Shown here in pieces: positions 34,065 to 42,475 of a DNA stretch of 64,000 bases. The stretch is from an uncultured Eggerthellaceae bacterium (lineage in GTDB: Bacteria; Actinomycetota; Coriobacteriia; Coriobacteriales; Eggerthellaceae), in NCBI GenBank assembly GCA_934670115.1, contig CAKUOV010000003.1:1-64000 (forward strand), read 5' to 3'. Both the position numbers and the translations under genes were made by a program. Numbering within the stretch: position 1 is the first letter of the stretch; every line of letters starts with the position of its first letter. The notes under the pieces were generated by a model that saw only the letters and a list, made by a program, of their open reading frames with translations, did not search any database and was not told the DNA's origin.

Positions 34065-34823
34065 ATGGACGACCTTCTTACTGTTCTTGCCGTTTTGCCG
34101 GCATTGATACTCATGATTTACGTCTATCGCAAAGATCACGTTGAGCGCGAACCCCTGGGATTGCTTCTGCTCCTTTGCCTGGGCGGCTGCATTTCCGTAG
34201 TGCCAACCATGATTTGCGAGCTCATGGCCGAAAGCGTGCTGCTTTCCACGTTTGACGACACGCTTTCCTTTATTATTGCCGACAATTTCCTGGGCGTTGC
34301 CTTGATCGAGGAAGGCTGGAAGCTTGTCTTCCTTATTCTTATTGCCTGGAACAGCCGCCATTTCACCCACTTCTTCGACGGGATTGTTTACGCCGTTTTC
34401 GTTTCCCTGGGATTTGCCCTGGTAGAGAACACTTTTTACGTAGGTGGCGAAGAAACAATCGGTGATGCGATTGTGCTGGCGGGAAGCCGCGGCCTGTTGA
34501 GCGTGCCGCTTCATGCGTTCTGCGGCGTGTTCATGGGCTTCTTCTTCTCGCGCGCGAAAGCCGCCTCGCTCAAAGGCAGCCACGCCGCTTTCGATGGCGC
34601 GCGGTTCCTTACGCTTGCCGTGCCGGTACTTATTCATGGTTTCTACGATTTCTGCCTTTCCGTTGACAGTGACCTGGTCATGACGGTTTTCTACCTTTTC
34701 GTTATCGTCATTTATATTTACGCTTTCCGCTTCATACGCAAAAACTCGAAAGAGGACCACGCCTTGCCCGCAGCGCCCCTGTTCCCGTCGGGTAAGAAAT
34801 CCCGCTGGTGGAAAATGTCGTAA
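34065..34823 (+). CDS. prsW: PrsW-family intramembrane metalloprotease
   Basis: Polytopic membrane protein of 252 residues, with about eight hydrophobic segments. PrsW motifs are visible: EREPLG early on, the EEGWK glutamate pair (LIEEGWKLVFL), DGIVYAVFVSLGFALVEN, PLHAFCGVFMGFFF and LIHGFYDF with metal-type His residues. In Bacillus PrsW starts cleavage of an anti-sigma factor. The local target is unknown and no sigma/anti-sigma pair is nearby. The ATG at 34065 is preferred; the frame is open from 34020. The gene stands alone between the carB terminator and the thrC promoter. Confidence 0.88.
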   Translation: MDDLLTVLAVLPALILMIYVYRKDHVEREPLGLLLLLCLGGCISVVPTMICELMAESVLLSTFDDTLSFIIADNFLGVALIEEGWKLVFLILIAWNSRHFTHFFDGIVYAVFVSLGFALVENTFYVGGEETIGDAIVLAGSRGLLSVPLHAFCGVFMGFFFSRAKAASLKGSHAAFDGARFLTLAVPVLIHGFYDFCLSVDSDLVMTVFYLFVIVIYIYAFRFIRKNSKEDHALPAAPLFPSGKKSRWWKMS

Positions 34824-34962
34824 TTGCGCCCCGTAGCGGGCACATGAGCACCGTGAACCACCCGGCGGCGGAGCGCCTTGCCCCGCCGCGCCCGCTTCCC
34901 TTGCCGTAGCCGCGCCGCTCCCTTCTTTTTATTGCGCAAACGTTAATCAAAGCCGCTCGTAT

Positions 34963-34992
34963 TGCCTGAATGAAAAAATCACGGGTATACTG
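34963..34992 (+). promoter_or_regulatory. Probable thrC promoter
   Basis: TTGCCT (34963-34968), an 18-nt spacer and TATACT (34987-34992), ending 61 nt before the thrC ATG. Confidence 0.6.
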
Positions 34993-35053
34993 TGCTTGCT
35001 ACATCTTTGACGTGCATAAACGTTTGCAACTACCCTCTCAAGGAAGAAAGACT

Positions 35054-36601
35054 ATGGCCGAAAACCTCTACATCGATACGCGCGGATGCTGCACCCACGC
35101 GGTCCCCTTCACTGAAGCCGTTGTAAAAGGACTCGCCGATGGCGGCGGGCTGTTCGTTCCCCAAAGCGTGCCCACCATGACCATCGATGAGATTGTCGCC
35201 TTGGCGGAAAAGCCTTATGCGCAACGGGCAGCTGAAGTGTACAAGCGCTTTGGCATTGACGTGCCCCACGAAATGATTGACCAGCTCATGGATGAAACAT
35301 ACGGCGCGCAATTCGATAGCGAAGATATTTGCCCTATCACCTCCCTTGACGAAAAAACCCATATCATGGAGCTTTGGCATGGCCCCACCGCTGCGTTTAA
35401 AGACATGGCGCTGCAATGCCTGCCGCGCTTCTTTTCTGCAAGCGCCAAGCTTCTCACCGAGCGCGGTCAGTTGGATCACCGCTTTATGATCCTTGTTGCC
35501 ACTTCGGGCGACACGGGCAAGGCGGCACTCGAAGGATTCCACGATGTACCTGGCGTTTCCATTGGCGTTATGTACCCTCATGGCGGCGTGAGCGACATCC
35601 AGTACAAGCAGATGGCAACACAGCTTGGCAACAACGTGTGCGTTTGGGCCGTTAAAGGCAACTTCGACGATTGCCAGTCGGGCGTAAAAACCGTTTTCTC
35701 CGATGAGAAGTTCACCAACACCCTAATGGACGAAGGAAAAATCGCCCTTTCCAGCGCAAACTCCATCAACTGGGGTCGTTTGCTTCCTCAAGTCGTGTAC
35801 TATTTTTCCGGCTACGCGAAGCTTGTGGCACAAGGTGCTGTTTCCGCAGGTGACCCTATTGATGTTTGCGTTCCCACCGGCAACTTTGGCAATATTCTTG
35901 CTGCTTGGTACGCAAAGCAAATCGGTGCACCCATCGAAAAGCTTATCTGCGCTTCTAACGCCAACCGCGTGCTTACCGACTTCATTGAGACCGGAACGTA
36001 CGATATTTCGGATCGCGCATTTGTTCTAACGCCTTCGCCTTCCATGGATATCCTGATTTCTTCCAACCTGGAACGCCAGCTTTTCGAACTCAGCGGGCGC
36101 GACACACAGACAATTGCCCGATGGATGGCGGACCTGAAAGAAACGGGGCGTTTCACCGTAGACGCCGAAACGCTCAAACGCGTGCAAGACACGTTCAAGG
36201 CAGGCAGCACCAGCGATGACGAGTGCCTTGCAACCATCAAGCAAGTGTTTGACAAGCATCATTACCTGCTTGACCCCCACACCGCCGTTGCTTACCACGT
36301 TGCGGACAAACAGCGCAGCGAAAACCCGTTGCTCATTGCAAGCACGGCCCATTGGGCAAAGTTCGGGGAAAACGTATACCGCGGATTGCATGGCATTGGT
36401 GCGAAAGAGCCGCTTCCGGCAAACATTTCCGCTCTTTCCGGATGCGAACTCAACCAGCATATTGCTCAAGAGATTGGCAACCCCTATGTCCCCAAAGGCT
36501 TGGCCGAACTTGATAGCCTTCCCATTCGCTTTACGGAAACAATCGAACCCGCAATAGACAGCCTGGAAAAGTCAGTGCTTAACTTTGCTCGCACAATTTA
36601 G
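35054..36601 (+). CDS. thrC: Threonine synthase
   Basis: PLP enzyme converting O-phosphohomoserine to threonine, 515 residues. The long form resembles the E. coli/yeast class, about 430-510 residues. It starts MAENLYIDTRGCCTHAVPFTEAV, followed by GLADGGGLFVP. The PLP-binding lysine is Lys116 in HGPTAAFKDMALQ. ATSGDTGKAALEGF (SGDTG cofactor phosphate loop) and PTGNFGNILAAWYAKQ (GNFGN) are present. AAGGAAG precedes the ATG. It is monocistronic with its own promoter; no hom or thrB is adjacent. Confidence 0.97.
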   Translation: MAENLYIDTRGCCTHAVPFTEAVVKGLADGGGLFVPQSVPTMTIDEIVALAEKPYAQRAAEVYKRFGIDVPHEMIDQLMDETYGAQFDSEDICPITSLDEKTHIMELWHGPTAAFKDMALQCLPRFFSASAKLLTERGQLDHRFMILVATSGDTGKAALEGFHDVPGVSIGVMYPHGGVSDIQYKQMATQLGNNVCVWAVKGNFDDCQSGVKTVFSDEKFTNTLMDEGKIALSSANSINWGRLLPQVVYYFSGYAKLVAQGAVSAGDPIDVCVPTGNFGNILAAWYAKQIGAPIEKLICASNANRVLTDFIETGTYDISDRAFVLTPSPSMDILISSNLERQLFELSGRDTQTIARWMADLKETGRFTVDAETLKRVQDTFKAGSTSDDECLATIKQVFDKHHYLLDPHTAVAYHVADKQRSENPLLIASTAHWAKFGENVYRGLHGIGAKEPLPANISALSGCELNQHIAQEIGNPYVPKGLAELDSLPIRFTETIEPAIDSLEKSVLNFARTI

Positions 36602-36634
36602 ATGAATAATTGTTCAACCTGTTTACATTAGGGC

Positions 36635-36640
36635 TATAAT
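36635..36640 (+). promoter_or_regulatory. -10 box for the ModE-like gene
   Basis: Consensus TATAAT 32 nt before the ATG. A -35 candidate TGTTCA lies 18 nt upstream at 36611-36616. Confidence 0.5.
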
Positions 36641-36672
36641 TATTCGGCGTTAGAGAAATCAAAGGAGGTTCC

Positions 36673-37017
36673 ATGTCGTCGCTTACCCAACTGCATCCCT
36701 TTATTCGATTGTCAATCACGAATCCGGAATCAGAAAGCAGCTCAGCATTCGGACGCGGTGTAGCCGACCTTTGCCTGGGCGTGCGCGAAACGGGATCTCT
36801 TAATGCCGCCGCAAAGCACATGGGCATGGCCTATAGCAAAGCATGGCGCATCATGAAAGACACCGAGTCCGCATTGGGCACCACTCTGCTTAACCGCGAT
36901 GGCGCGCACGGAAGCACACTCACCGAGGAAGGAAATCTTATCCTTGATACCTACATGGAAGTCGAGAAGGTTCTTCAGGAGCAAGGAGAAAAGCTGCTGG
37001 CCAGCCGACTTGCATAA
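36673..37017 (+). CDS. ModE-like winged helix-turn-helix protein (DNA-binding domain only)
   Basis: 114-residue protein matching the N-terminal DNA-binding domain of the molybdate regulator ModE, part of the LysR-type wHTH group. Motifs are RETGSLNAAAKHMGMAYSKAWRIMKDTESALG (~38-69) and TLLNRDGAHGSTLTEEG. It ends where ModE would begin its molybdate-binding MOP domains, so ligand sensing, if any, must come from elsewhere. AAAGGAGG lies 5 nt before the ATG. The gene overlaps the end of a convergent zinc-ribbon gene by 43 nt. Its target is unknown; MoaE-like and MOSC genes are elsewhere in this window. Confidence 0.85.
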   Translation: MSSLTQLHPFIRLSITNPESESSSAFGRGVADLCLGVRETGSLNAAAKHMGMAYSKAWRIMKDTESALGTTLLNRDGAHGSTLTEEGNLILDTYMEVEKVLQEQGEKLLASRLA

Positions 37018-37277
37018 GCGTTATCGAACCGCATGGTTACCTCAAGCGCACCTTCGGGTGCGCTTTCTTTTTCCACCACCACAACGCCCACCGCTACAAG
37101 CTCGCTTCCCTCCTTGTTCTTTCCTTTTGAGAAGGCCTCTTCCGCGCCGAATTCGTAAAGACACTCATAGCACCTGGTCGCATCGGAAAAGCACAGAGCG
37201 CCGCACGATGGGCACAGCTTTGTAGATATCTGCCGCATGGTAAAAACAGTCCCTTCTTCTTTTTCTCTCGTGTTCAT
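36975..37277 (-). CDS. Small zinc-ribbon protein at the end of the pilus operon
   Basis: A ~100-residue protein with a four-Cys zinc ribbon near the N-terminus, CPSC (22-25) and CYEC (36-39), followed by a charged domain without recognised fold. It is the last frame of the leftward pilus cluster, 69 nt or less after the preceding gene. The start is uncertain: ATG 37277, ATG 37238 or a TTG at 37346 that would follow the previous stop directly. Its 3' end overlaps the convergent ModE-like gene by 43 nt and includes that gene's terminator. Function unknown. Confidence 0.55.
   Translation of the reverse strand: MNTREKEEGTVFTMRQISTKLCPSCGALCFSDATRCYECLYEFGAEEAFSKGKNKEGSELVAVGVVVVEKESAPEGALEVTMRFDNAYASRLASSFSPCS
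37044..37072 (+). terminator. Terminator of the ModE-like gene, inside the convergent zinc-ribbon frame
   Basis: AAGCGCACC TTCG GGTGCGCTT stem with a UUCG tetraloop, then TCTTTTT, 27 nt after the stop. Confidence 0.85.
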
Positions 37278-37346
37278 TTTTTCACGACGTCCGTTTTCAA
37301 CGGTTCGCTCCAACTCGCCCAACCGCACCTCAGCGCGGAAGAACAA

Positions 37347-37778
37347 TCACGCTAAATTGCAGACCACAACCGTTACTCCCTGAACACGACCACACGAAAC
37401 ATATGCCCATCGATACTCTCCTTCCGCTTTGTAGAAGCTTGCGCTCACTTCATCGCCCGAAGGAACGCAGATCCAGGCTTTTTCCTCTAATTCCAATGCA
37501 ATACTCGAAAGCGTCTGCTCGGGGGAAGCTTGACTCTCAAACCCGCACACACCGGCACTCTCGTCGATGCGAACCGCAGAATATCCGCTCAAATCGACAA
37601 ATTCCCTGTTCAAAGCGTTATTTGCAACACCGCTTTCCAGCTCAGCAGGTTGTCGCATCGCATAAGCCACCTTCTCCACCTGCAAAAATCCCGTTACACA
37701 CCACGGCGCGACAACAATCAAAACCACCACAAAAACTGCAGCTTTGAAACGATCGGCCCAGCAAGATAGCGTGCTCAC
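37347..37778 (-). CDS. Small membrane-anchored protein of the Tad locus
   Basis: 143-residue protein with one N-terminal hydrophobic helix (~12-31, FKAAVFVVVLIVVAPWCVTG) and an outside domain of ~110 residues with four Cys. Its GTG start overlaps the stop of the TadE-like gene by 4 nt (GTGA), which shows translational coupling in the pilus operon. The fold is not recognised. It may be an assembly or minor-pilin accessory protein; that rests on context only. Confidence 0.7.
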   Translation of the reverse strand: MSTLSCWADRFKAAVFVVVLIVVAPWCVTGFLQVEKVAYAMRQPAELESGVANNALNREFVDLSGYSAVRIDESAGVCGFESQASPEQTLSSIALELEEKAWICVPSGDEVSASFYKAEGEYRWAYVSCGRVQGVTVVVCNLA

Positions 37779-38281
37779 ACAATCACCCCCGGTCGATAGC
37801 AGTTCAGGGCAAACGATGCCTGATGACTAAGCGTTGGAAGCTGCACACCGAACAGGATCGATCGATACTGCAGCCCGAAAAACGTCGGTTCGTACTCAAA
37901 CGATGCCTCAAACACGCTATTCCCCCAGCCGTCTTCCGAAACGACCACGCTCACGTTCGAACACTCCTGGGCATACTTGGCTGCAAGCGCTTGCTGCACG
38001 CTAGCGGCAGCGTCTCCTTGATTCGAGCCAAAACGGGGCGCTGCAGCGAAAACACGCACTTGTTGCGGAAACACACGATCGAAGGAAGCGCAAATCCCCA
38101 GATAGTTCATAGCATTGAACGAAATGACCACTAAAATAAGCACTACGGGGAACACCACGGCCATCTCTACCGTTGCCTGCCCGCGCCAATCCCTTGAGAA
38201 GCGCTGGCGCTGACCCAACCGTCCGCGCCCGCTCATTCGCCCGCAGCTGCGCTGACCACACTTACATTCGTCTGTGACCAT
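37775..38281 (-). CDS. TadE-like pseudopilin 2
   Basis: 168-residue TadE-type minor pilin. A basic leader precedes GQATVEMAVVFPVVLILVVISFNAM, i.e. a class III prepilin-like G-x3-V-E site followed by a hydrophobic helix (~34-60). The remaining ~105 residues are outside and contain Cys residues. The start has AGGAG 8 nt upstream. A gap of 135 nt separates it from the TadG-like gene. Prepilin peptidase cleavage after the Gly is expected from the family. Confidence 0.82.
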   Translation of the reverse strand: MVTDECKCGQRSCGRMSGRGRLGQRQRFSRDWRGQATVEMAVVFPVVLILVVISFNAMNYLGICASFDRVFPQQVRVFAAAPRFGSNQGDAAASVQQALAAKYAQECSNVSVVVSEDGWGNSVFEASFEYEPTFFGLQYRSILFGVQLPTLSHQASFALNCYRPGVIV

Positions 38282-38416
38282 ACCGCTGGCTCCTGCCTAT
38301 CCGTCGGCTTCTGCGCCGTCCACACGCCTGCCATCTGCGGCCGCGCCGCGAATGCATGTGCTGCTCGCGCACGAAAACAACCAACCGCGCGAACTCTTTC
38401 TTCCCTAACATCTTCC

Positions 38417-40543
38417 CTAGCGCCATCGGACCATTCCCTCCATGCTTTGCGCGAACCCTTGCGCACCACTCGCAAAGAACCCTATTGCGCCATCAAGCAC
38501 GCTTTGAGCTCGCGCCGGAAGAGGAAGCCGCAACGTGAAACAAGGGCCGCTTTCCCCAAATGGGCAGAAACTCGTGATCTCAATAGAGTCCCCCACAAGC
38601 GAAACGCCCTGGTTGTCCAAAGAAAGTGCCTGATTCGACCACGCCAACACCCCATCGAGCGCTGCCGCACCCTCAAGGGCACCTTGCTTCACCTGAGCAT
38701 ACGATTGCGCAAGCGATGCGTCGCACGCAGAGGCAACGCCGCCCGTGTTCGCAATGACCGGCTTGAGCGCTTTCAGGCAAGCCGGCTGCAGTCCAAGCAA
38801 TTCCATGGTTTCTTGAAACGCCTTTTCCGCCCATGTTCCTAATCCACTTGCACTCACAAACGATATGCCGCCAAGCAGGTCTTTTATCGTGGATGAAAGC
38901 GCCTCTTGCCCCGACCCGTACGCCTCGAGCAATCCCGACCAGCAGCGAAGCGCTACGCTCGCAGGACCCAACACGTTCTTCGCCTCATCGCTCAACCCGT
39001 CGAAAACGCCCGACAAAACCGTGCCGCCATCTTCCGAAACATCCTCCATAAGCGCCGCTCCCGCTACCGCAACGCGCGCACCCAAAGGCTTCACTCCGTT
39101 TGCGAGCTGCCACAATGGCGCTTGAACCGAAGAGGAATCGAACACAACGGCAATAGAGCCACACTGCCCCAGAGGGCTCACCTGAATGCGATCGTTCAAC
39201 GCATTCTTGGTGTATTCCTTGCATGCATCGAAAAGCGTTTGAGCCGCGCCTTTCGTCTGACTCGTGAGTGGATCTAGCTCTTCACGCGCTTTCTGATACT
39301 CACTTGCCGCCTGAGCAACGCAAAGGTAGTGATACTCGAACCCCGTTTTGACTGAACTCGTGGCAGACGCAACGTTTCCCAAACTTTCAGGAACAAAGCC
39401 GCAATCAGGGCAAACTTCAAATCCATCAGCATTTGTCTCAAGCTCTTGAATCGACCCCAAACGGGTATATCCCGCCGCGCACGAGCACTCTTTTCCGCCA
39501 TGCATGACAAGCGCATCGCCACCTGCCGTTACCGGAAAAAGCGCTGCTCCGTACAAATCGCACTGCCTCATTTGCTTCATATTCTTGGGAATCACGGGGA
39601 AATACGCGTCAAAGCTGCTTTCCGTTTCACGGACGTATCCCTTGTCCAATTCTTGGCACGCATACCGATAGAAAATGCGGCGCACCGCAGATTGCGACTG
39701 GTCAGATGCGCTTTGCGAAGCCGACCGTTCGTTATCCAGTCTCTCACGGTAATAGGCACGCGCCCGCTCAAGAGCAACCGAAAATGACCACGTATCCACC
39801 GAGGCATAATACGGATTCGCCGCACCAGTCATCCCCGCCAAAGAAGAAGCGCGCTCGCGCATGCAATACGCACCCGCATCACCGCCGCCGCAATCCGCTT
39901 CGAAGCCGCGACGTTTTGCCTCAAGGGCCTCTTGGGCAGCGGTTTCCGCTTCTTCAGATGCTTGCTTGATTTGCTCGCTCTCGCCCTCTATCTGGTCGAA
40001 GAGCGCTTCGGTGGCAGACGCATCGTCGGCAATGTCGATATCTTCCCCTTGCAACGGAAGGCACACCGCAACGGCATGGTAATCAAAAGCGCCCTGCGCG
40101 CTATTCGAGCGCGCCACCGCGGCAGCACGTGCGGCAGCAATGAACGGCAGCGCACGCTGGTATGCTTGCAGCCCTGTTTTTGCTGTTTTCGAAAACGAGC
40201 TCTTAGCCTGGGCAAACGTCTTTCCCGCCTCAACGAATCCCGAAGAAAGCGGTGCGGTAAACGGCGTACACAGGCACGCAACACCCACGCCCGCCGACAC
40301 CGATGACGCCAACGACAAGGAGAGCAGAACAGCGTCGCACACCTGAGCCGCAACCATAAATTCCGCCACCTCGGTCTGCGCAGCAAGCGCTGCGGCATCC
40401 GCCGTGTCCTGTATCGCAGCTGAAGCCGAGTTAATGCGATACACTTGAACGGAAGAAAGGATCAAAGACAAGCACAGCAAAAGGGAAACCGTCATGCCCA
40501 ACGTGGTAAATCCCTGGTCATCCCTGAATAAATCCCTACTCAT
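38417..40543 (-). CDS. TadG-like pilus assembly protein
   Basis: 708-residue envelope protein. The N-terminus DQGFTTLGMTVSLLLCLSLILSSVQVYRI (10-35) is a TadE/TadG-type helix, but the Glu of the pilin motif is missing. It is followed by IQDTADAAALAAQTEV (44-59), the typical TadG segment. The rest is long, Ala-rich and helical, with a four-Cys cluster C353-x-C355 and C378-x2-C381 that could bind zinc or form disulfides. The ATG at 40543 lies inside the end of the preceding TadE-like gene (8-nt overlap). Known TadG proteins help anchor or assemble Flp pili. Confidence 0.78.
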   Translation of the reverse strand: MSRDLFRDDQGFTTLGMTVSLLLCLSLILSSVQVYRINSASAAIQDTADAAALAAQTEVAEFMVAAQVCDAVLLSLSLASSVSAGVGVACLCTPFTAPLSSGFVEAGKTFAQAKSSFSKTAKTGLQAYQRALPFIAAARAAAVARSNSAQGAFDYHAVAVCLPLQGEDIDIADDASATEALFDQIEGESEQIKQASEEAETAAQEALEAKRRGFEADCGGGDAGAYCMRERASSLAGMTGAANPYYASVDTWSFSVALERARAYYRERLDNERSASQSASDQSQSAVRRIFYRYACQELDKGYVRETESSFDAYFPVIPKNMKQMRQCDLYGAALFPVTAGGDALVMHGGKECSCAAGYTRLGSIQELETNADGFEVCPDCGFVPESLGNVASATSSVKTGFEYHYLCVAQAASEYQKAREELDPLTSQTKGAAQTLFDACKEYTKNALNDRIQVSPLGQCGSIAVVFDSSSVQAPLWQLANGVKPLGARVAVAGAALMEDVSEDGGTVLSGVFDGLSDEAKNVLGPASVALRCWSGLLEAYGSGQEALSSTIKDLLGGISFVSASGLGTWAEKAFQETMELLGLQPACLKALKPVIANTGGVASACDASLAQSYAQVKQGALEGAAALDGVLAWSNQALSLDNQGVSLVGDSIEITSFCPFGESGPCFTLRLPLPARAQSVLDGAIGFFASGAQGFAQSMEGMVRWR

Positions 40544-41102
40544 GAGTCCATTCCCCAATCCATGCCGCAGCGCCTTCCGAAAGCGCGCTTTCACTTGCCC
40601 ACGTTGGTTGAACGGTATATTCTTCGCGCACGGAGATTGTCAGAAACCCCTGGTCATCAACAAGATTGAAAAGCACAGCACCTGCATCAATCAGCGGAAG
40701 CGGCTTGATTTTGTTCGTGATTTCCACTGCAGTTTGCCCCGAAGCCTCGCTTCCCTCCAAGGAAATATCCCACGAACAAACACTTCCGTGTTCGTGGAAA
40801 AGACTCTGTTGAGGGATGGCGCCCAACCGACGCACCACGTAGCTCTCGCAAAGCTCCGTTTGATCGGCGCTCAACGTTGCCAGAACGCGGCACCCTTCTG
40901 CAGCGGCGCCTCGCATAACCATGCGATCGTACAAAATAATGCCCGGCTGGATAAGAAGCAGAACGGCGATAAGCATCACAGGCAAGATAAATGCCGCTTC
41001 AACGGTTGATTGACCTGCGCAATCTTTAAATTTTCCAAACACGCCACATTGAGCGCACCTGCCGCACGCCGCCTTCGCATGCCATCCTTGTCCCGTATCC
41101 AT
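40536..41102 (-). CDS. TadE-like pseudopilin 1
   Basis: 188-residue minor pilin. A Cys-containing leader precedes GQSTVEAAFILPVMLIAVLLLI (~30-51), a prepilin site plus helix. The exposed domain has the TadE-type charged pattern EGCRVLATLSADQ. The ATG at 41102 has GAGGAGGGG upstream. It lies between a Flp-like small pilin gene and the TadG-like gene, with which it overlaps. Confidence 0.85.
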   Translation of the reverse strand: MDTGQGWHAKAACGRCAQCGVFGKFKDCAGQSTVEAAFILPVMLIAVLLLIQPGIILYDRMVMRGAAAEGCRVLATLSADQTELCESYVVRRLGAIPQQSLFHEHGSVCSWDISLEGSEASGQTAVEITNKIKPLPLIDAGAVLFNLVDDQGFLTISVREEYTVQPTWASESALSEGAAAWIGEWTHE

Positions 41103-41117
41103 ACGCCGCCCCTCCTC

Positions 41118-41330
41118 TCAAAACGTGAAAATATCCAAAACAGCGCCCAAAGAATCGCCACCCACATGATGCGATGCGCTAAAAACCGCATGGTTCGCAA
41201 CCGTACCATCTGCAAAAAGATGCACGAGCGCGCCCAAACCAACCACAACCGCCAAGAGCGCAGAAAGCACCACAACGTATTCCACCGTGCTTTGCCCCGC
41301 GTGCTCCTTCGTTTTCCGTACGAAAAACAT
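41118..41330 (-). CDS. Small Flp-like pseudopilin
   Basis: 70-residue protein with a short basic leader (FFVRKTKEHA), the prepilin site GQSTVEYVVVLSALL and a hydrophobic helix, then a ~35-residue polar tail. It resembles Flp in size and site, but the tail is different. It starts 2 nt after the flp stop, so it is co-translated with flp and may be a second, minor subunit. Confidence 0.75.
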   Translation of the reverse strand: MFFVRKTKEHAGQSTVEYVVVLSALLAVVVGLGALVHLFADGTVANHAVFSASHHVGGDSLGAVLDIFTF

Positions 41331-41332
41331 TT

Positions 41333-41533
41333 CTACAGACCGTTCACTCCCGTGGCAATAGCGTTCCAAAGCTCTTCGATTTTTGGTTTGAACAGGGAAA
41401 TTGCCGCAATCGCAATAACCGCAAGCACACCTACGAGAATCGCGTACTCCGTGGTGCCCTGACCTTTGACTTCCGCCATTTTTCCGCGTGCAAAACCCCA
41501 CGCCTTCAGACACATGCAATCAAACTTATTCAT
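41333..41533 (-). CDS. flp: Flp-family major pilin
   Basis: 66-residue class III (Flp) prepilin. After a leader ending in Lys-Gly it reads QGTTEYAILVGVLAVIAIAAISLF, the classic G/xxxxEY cleavage site and helix, with a short amphipathic end IEELWNAIATGVNGL. AAAGGGG is 6 nt before the ATG at 41533. It follows the tadC gene by 12 nt, within the operon. Confidence 0.9.
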   Translation of the reverse strand: MNKFDCMCLKAWGFARGKMAEVKGQGTTEYAILVGVLAVIAIAAISLFKPKIEELWNAIATGVNGL

Positions 41534-41545
41534 TGTTACCCCTTT

Positions 41546-42475
41546 CTATACGCCCATCATTTCCAACAGAATGGGCCCCATAACTAAAATCAACATCGCC
41601 GGCAAAATAAGAACTCCCGTAGGCACCATCATCTTGACCGGCGCTTTTGCAATAGCTTGCTGGCAATCGGCGCGATACTGATTGCGCGCTTCAGCCGATA
41701 GTGCCTCCAAGTTCTCGGCAAGCGCCGTTCCCAAACGAAGCGAACGGATCATGGACTCAACCGCTTGCTCGAATAAAGGCGAATCATACGATCTTCCCAG
41801 TTCACGCAGCGCTTCCTCGCGCGTTGAAAGCGACATCTCCCAACGTCGCTGAGCGTTAAGGCACTCCTGAGCGAAATCAGTGGTGAACCTTGCCGTATAA
41901 AGCGCAAAACTCCGGTCAAATGACAAGCCGCTTTGCAACCCCAGCGACACCATGGCAAGCATCTGGGGAAGCTCACGCTCCATGGCATCTTTTCGCTGTT
42001 GAACATGGGAAGATGCCACCCGAAACGGCAACTGCGATGCAAGAATCGCCCCCAGCAGACAAAGCACCAGAAATCCAACGGCAGGCAAGCCCAAGGCATA
42101 TCCAACCACCAGGCCAATGCAAAGCCCCACCACAGAGAAAACGAAGCGCACTGTGCTCAATCCTTGAGACGTAAGGCCTGGTCGTCCCAGAAAACTGCCT
42201 TGCTTCTGCATCCATCGCTCGCAGCGACGGGCAAACAAGCTTCTGCAGAAAAGCAATACGGGATCGTTTCGCGCTTTCTGCTCCAAAGACGATCGCCCCC
42301 ATAAGTCCAAAACGGTATCGGTGAAATTACCTGCCGTTTTCTTGGAGACGAGCTTCACACTGGATCGCGAACGCGCACGTCTTCGTTTTCGCGCGAGCGT
42401 ATCTTGAATAATCCCCGAGAACAGCGCACCCGAAAGCAACGCGCAACAGCACGCCGATACTTGCCATAAAATCAT
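41546..42475 (-). CDS. tadC: TadC-like pilus platform protein
   Basis: 309-residue inner-membrane protein with a type II secretion F (T2SF) domain. The cytoplasmic helical part carries ERELPQMLAMVSLGLQSGLSFDRSFALY, the usual GxxF/D signature. TM helices are at ~115-150 and ~280-305 (PTGVLILPAMLILVMGPILL). Its ATG overlaps the tadB stop by 4 nt, matching the known TadB/TadC pair that forms the platform for the TadA ATPase. Confidence 0.9.
   Translation of the reverse strand: MILWQVSACCCALLSGALFSGIIQDTLARKRRRARSRSSVKLVSKKTAGNFTDTVLDLWGRSSLEQKARNDPVLLFCRSLFARRCERWMQKQGSFLGRPGLTSQGLSTVRFVFSVVGLCIGLVVGYALGLPAVGFLVLCLLGAILASQLPFRVASSHVQQRKDAMERELPQMLAMVSLGLQSGLSFDRSFALYTARFTTDFAQECLNAQRRWEMSLSTREEALRELGRSYDSPLFEQAVESMIRSLRLGTALAENLEALSAEARNQYRADCQQAIAKAPVKMMVPTGVLILPAMLILVMGPILLEMMGV

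Noticed and set aside
38233..38475. 80-codon minus-strand frame in the gap between TadG-like and TadE-like genes
   Set aside because: Overlaps both neighbours out of frame, Arg-rich shadow composition.
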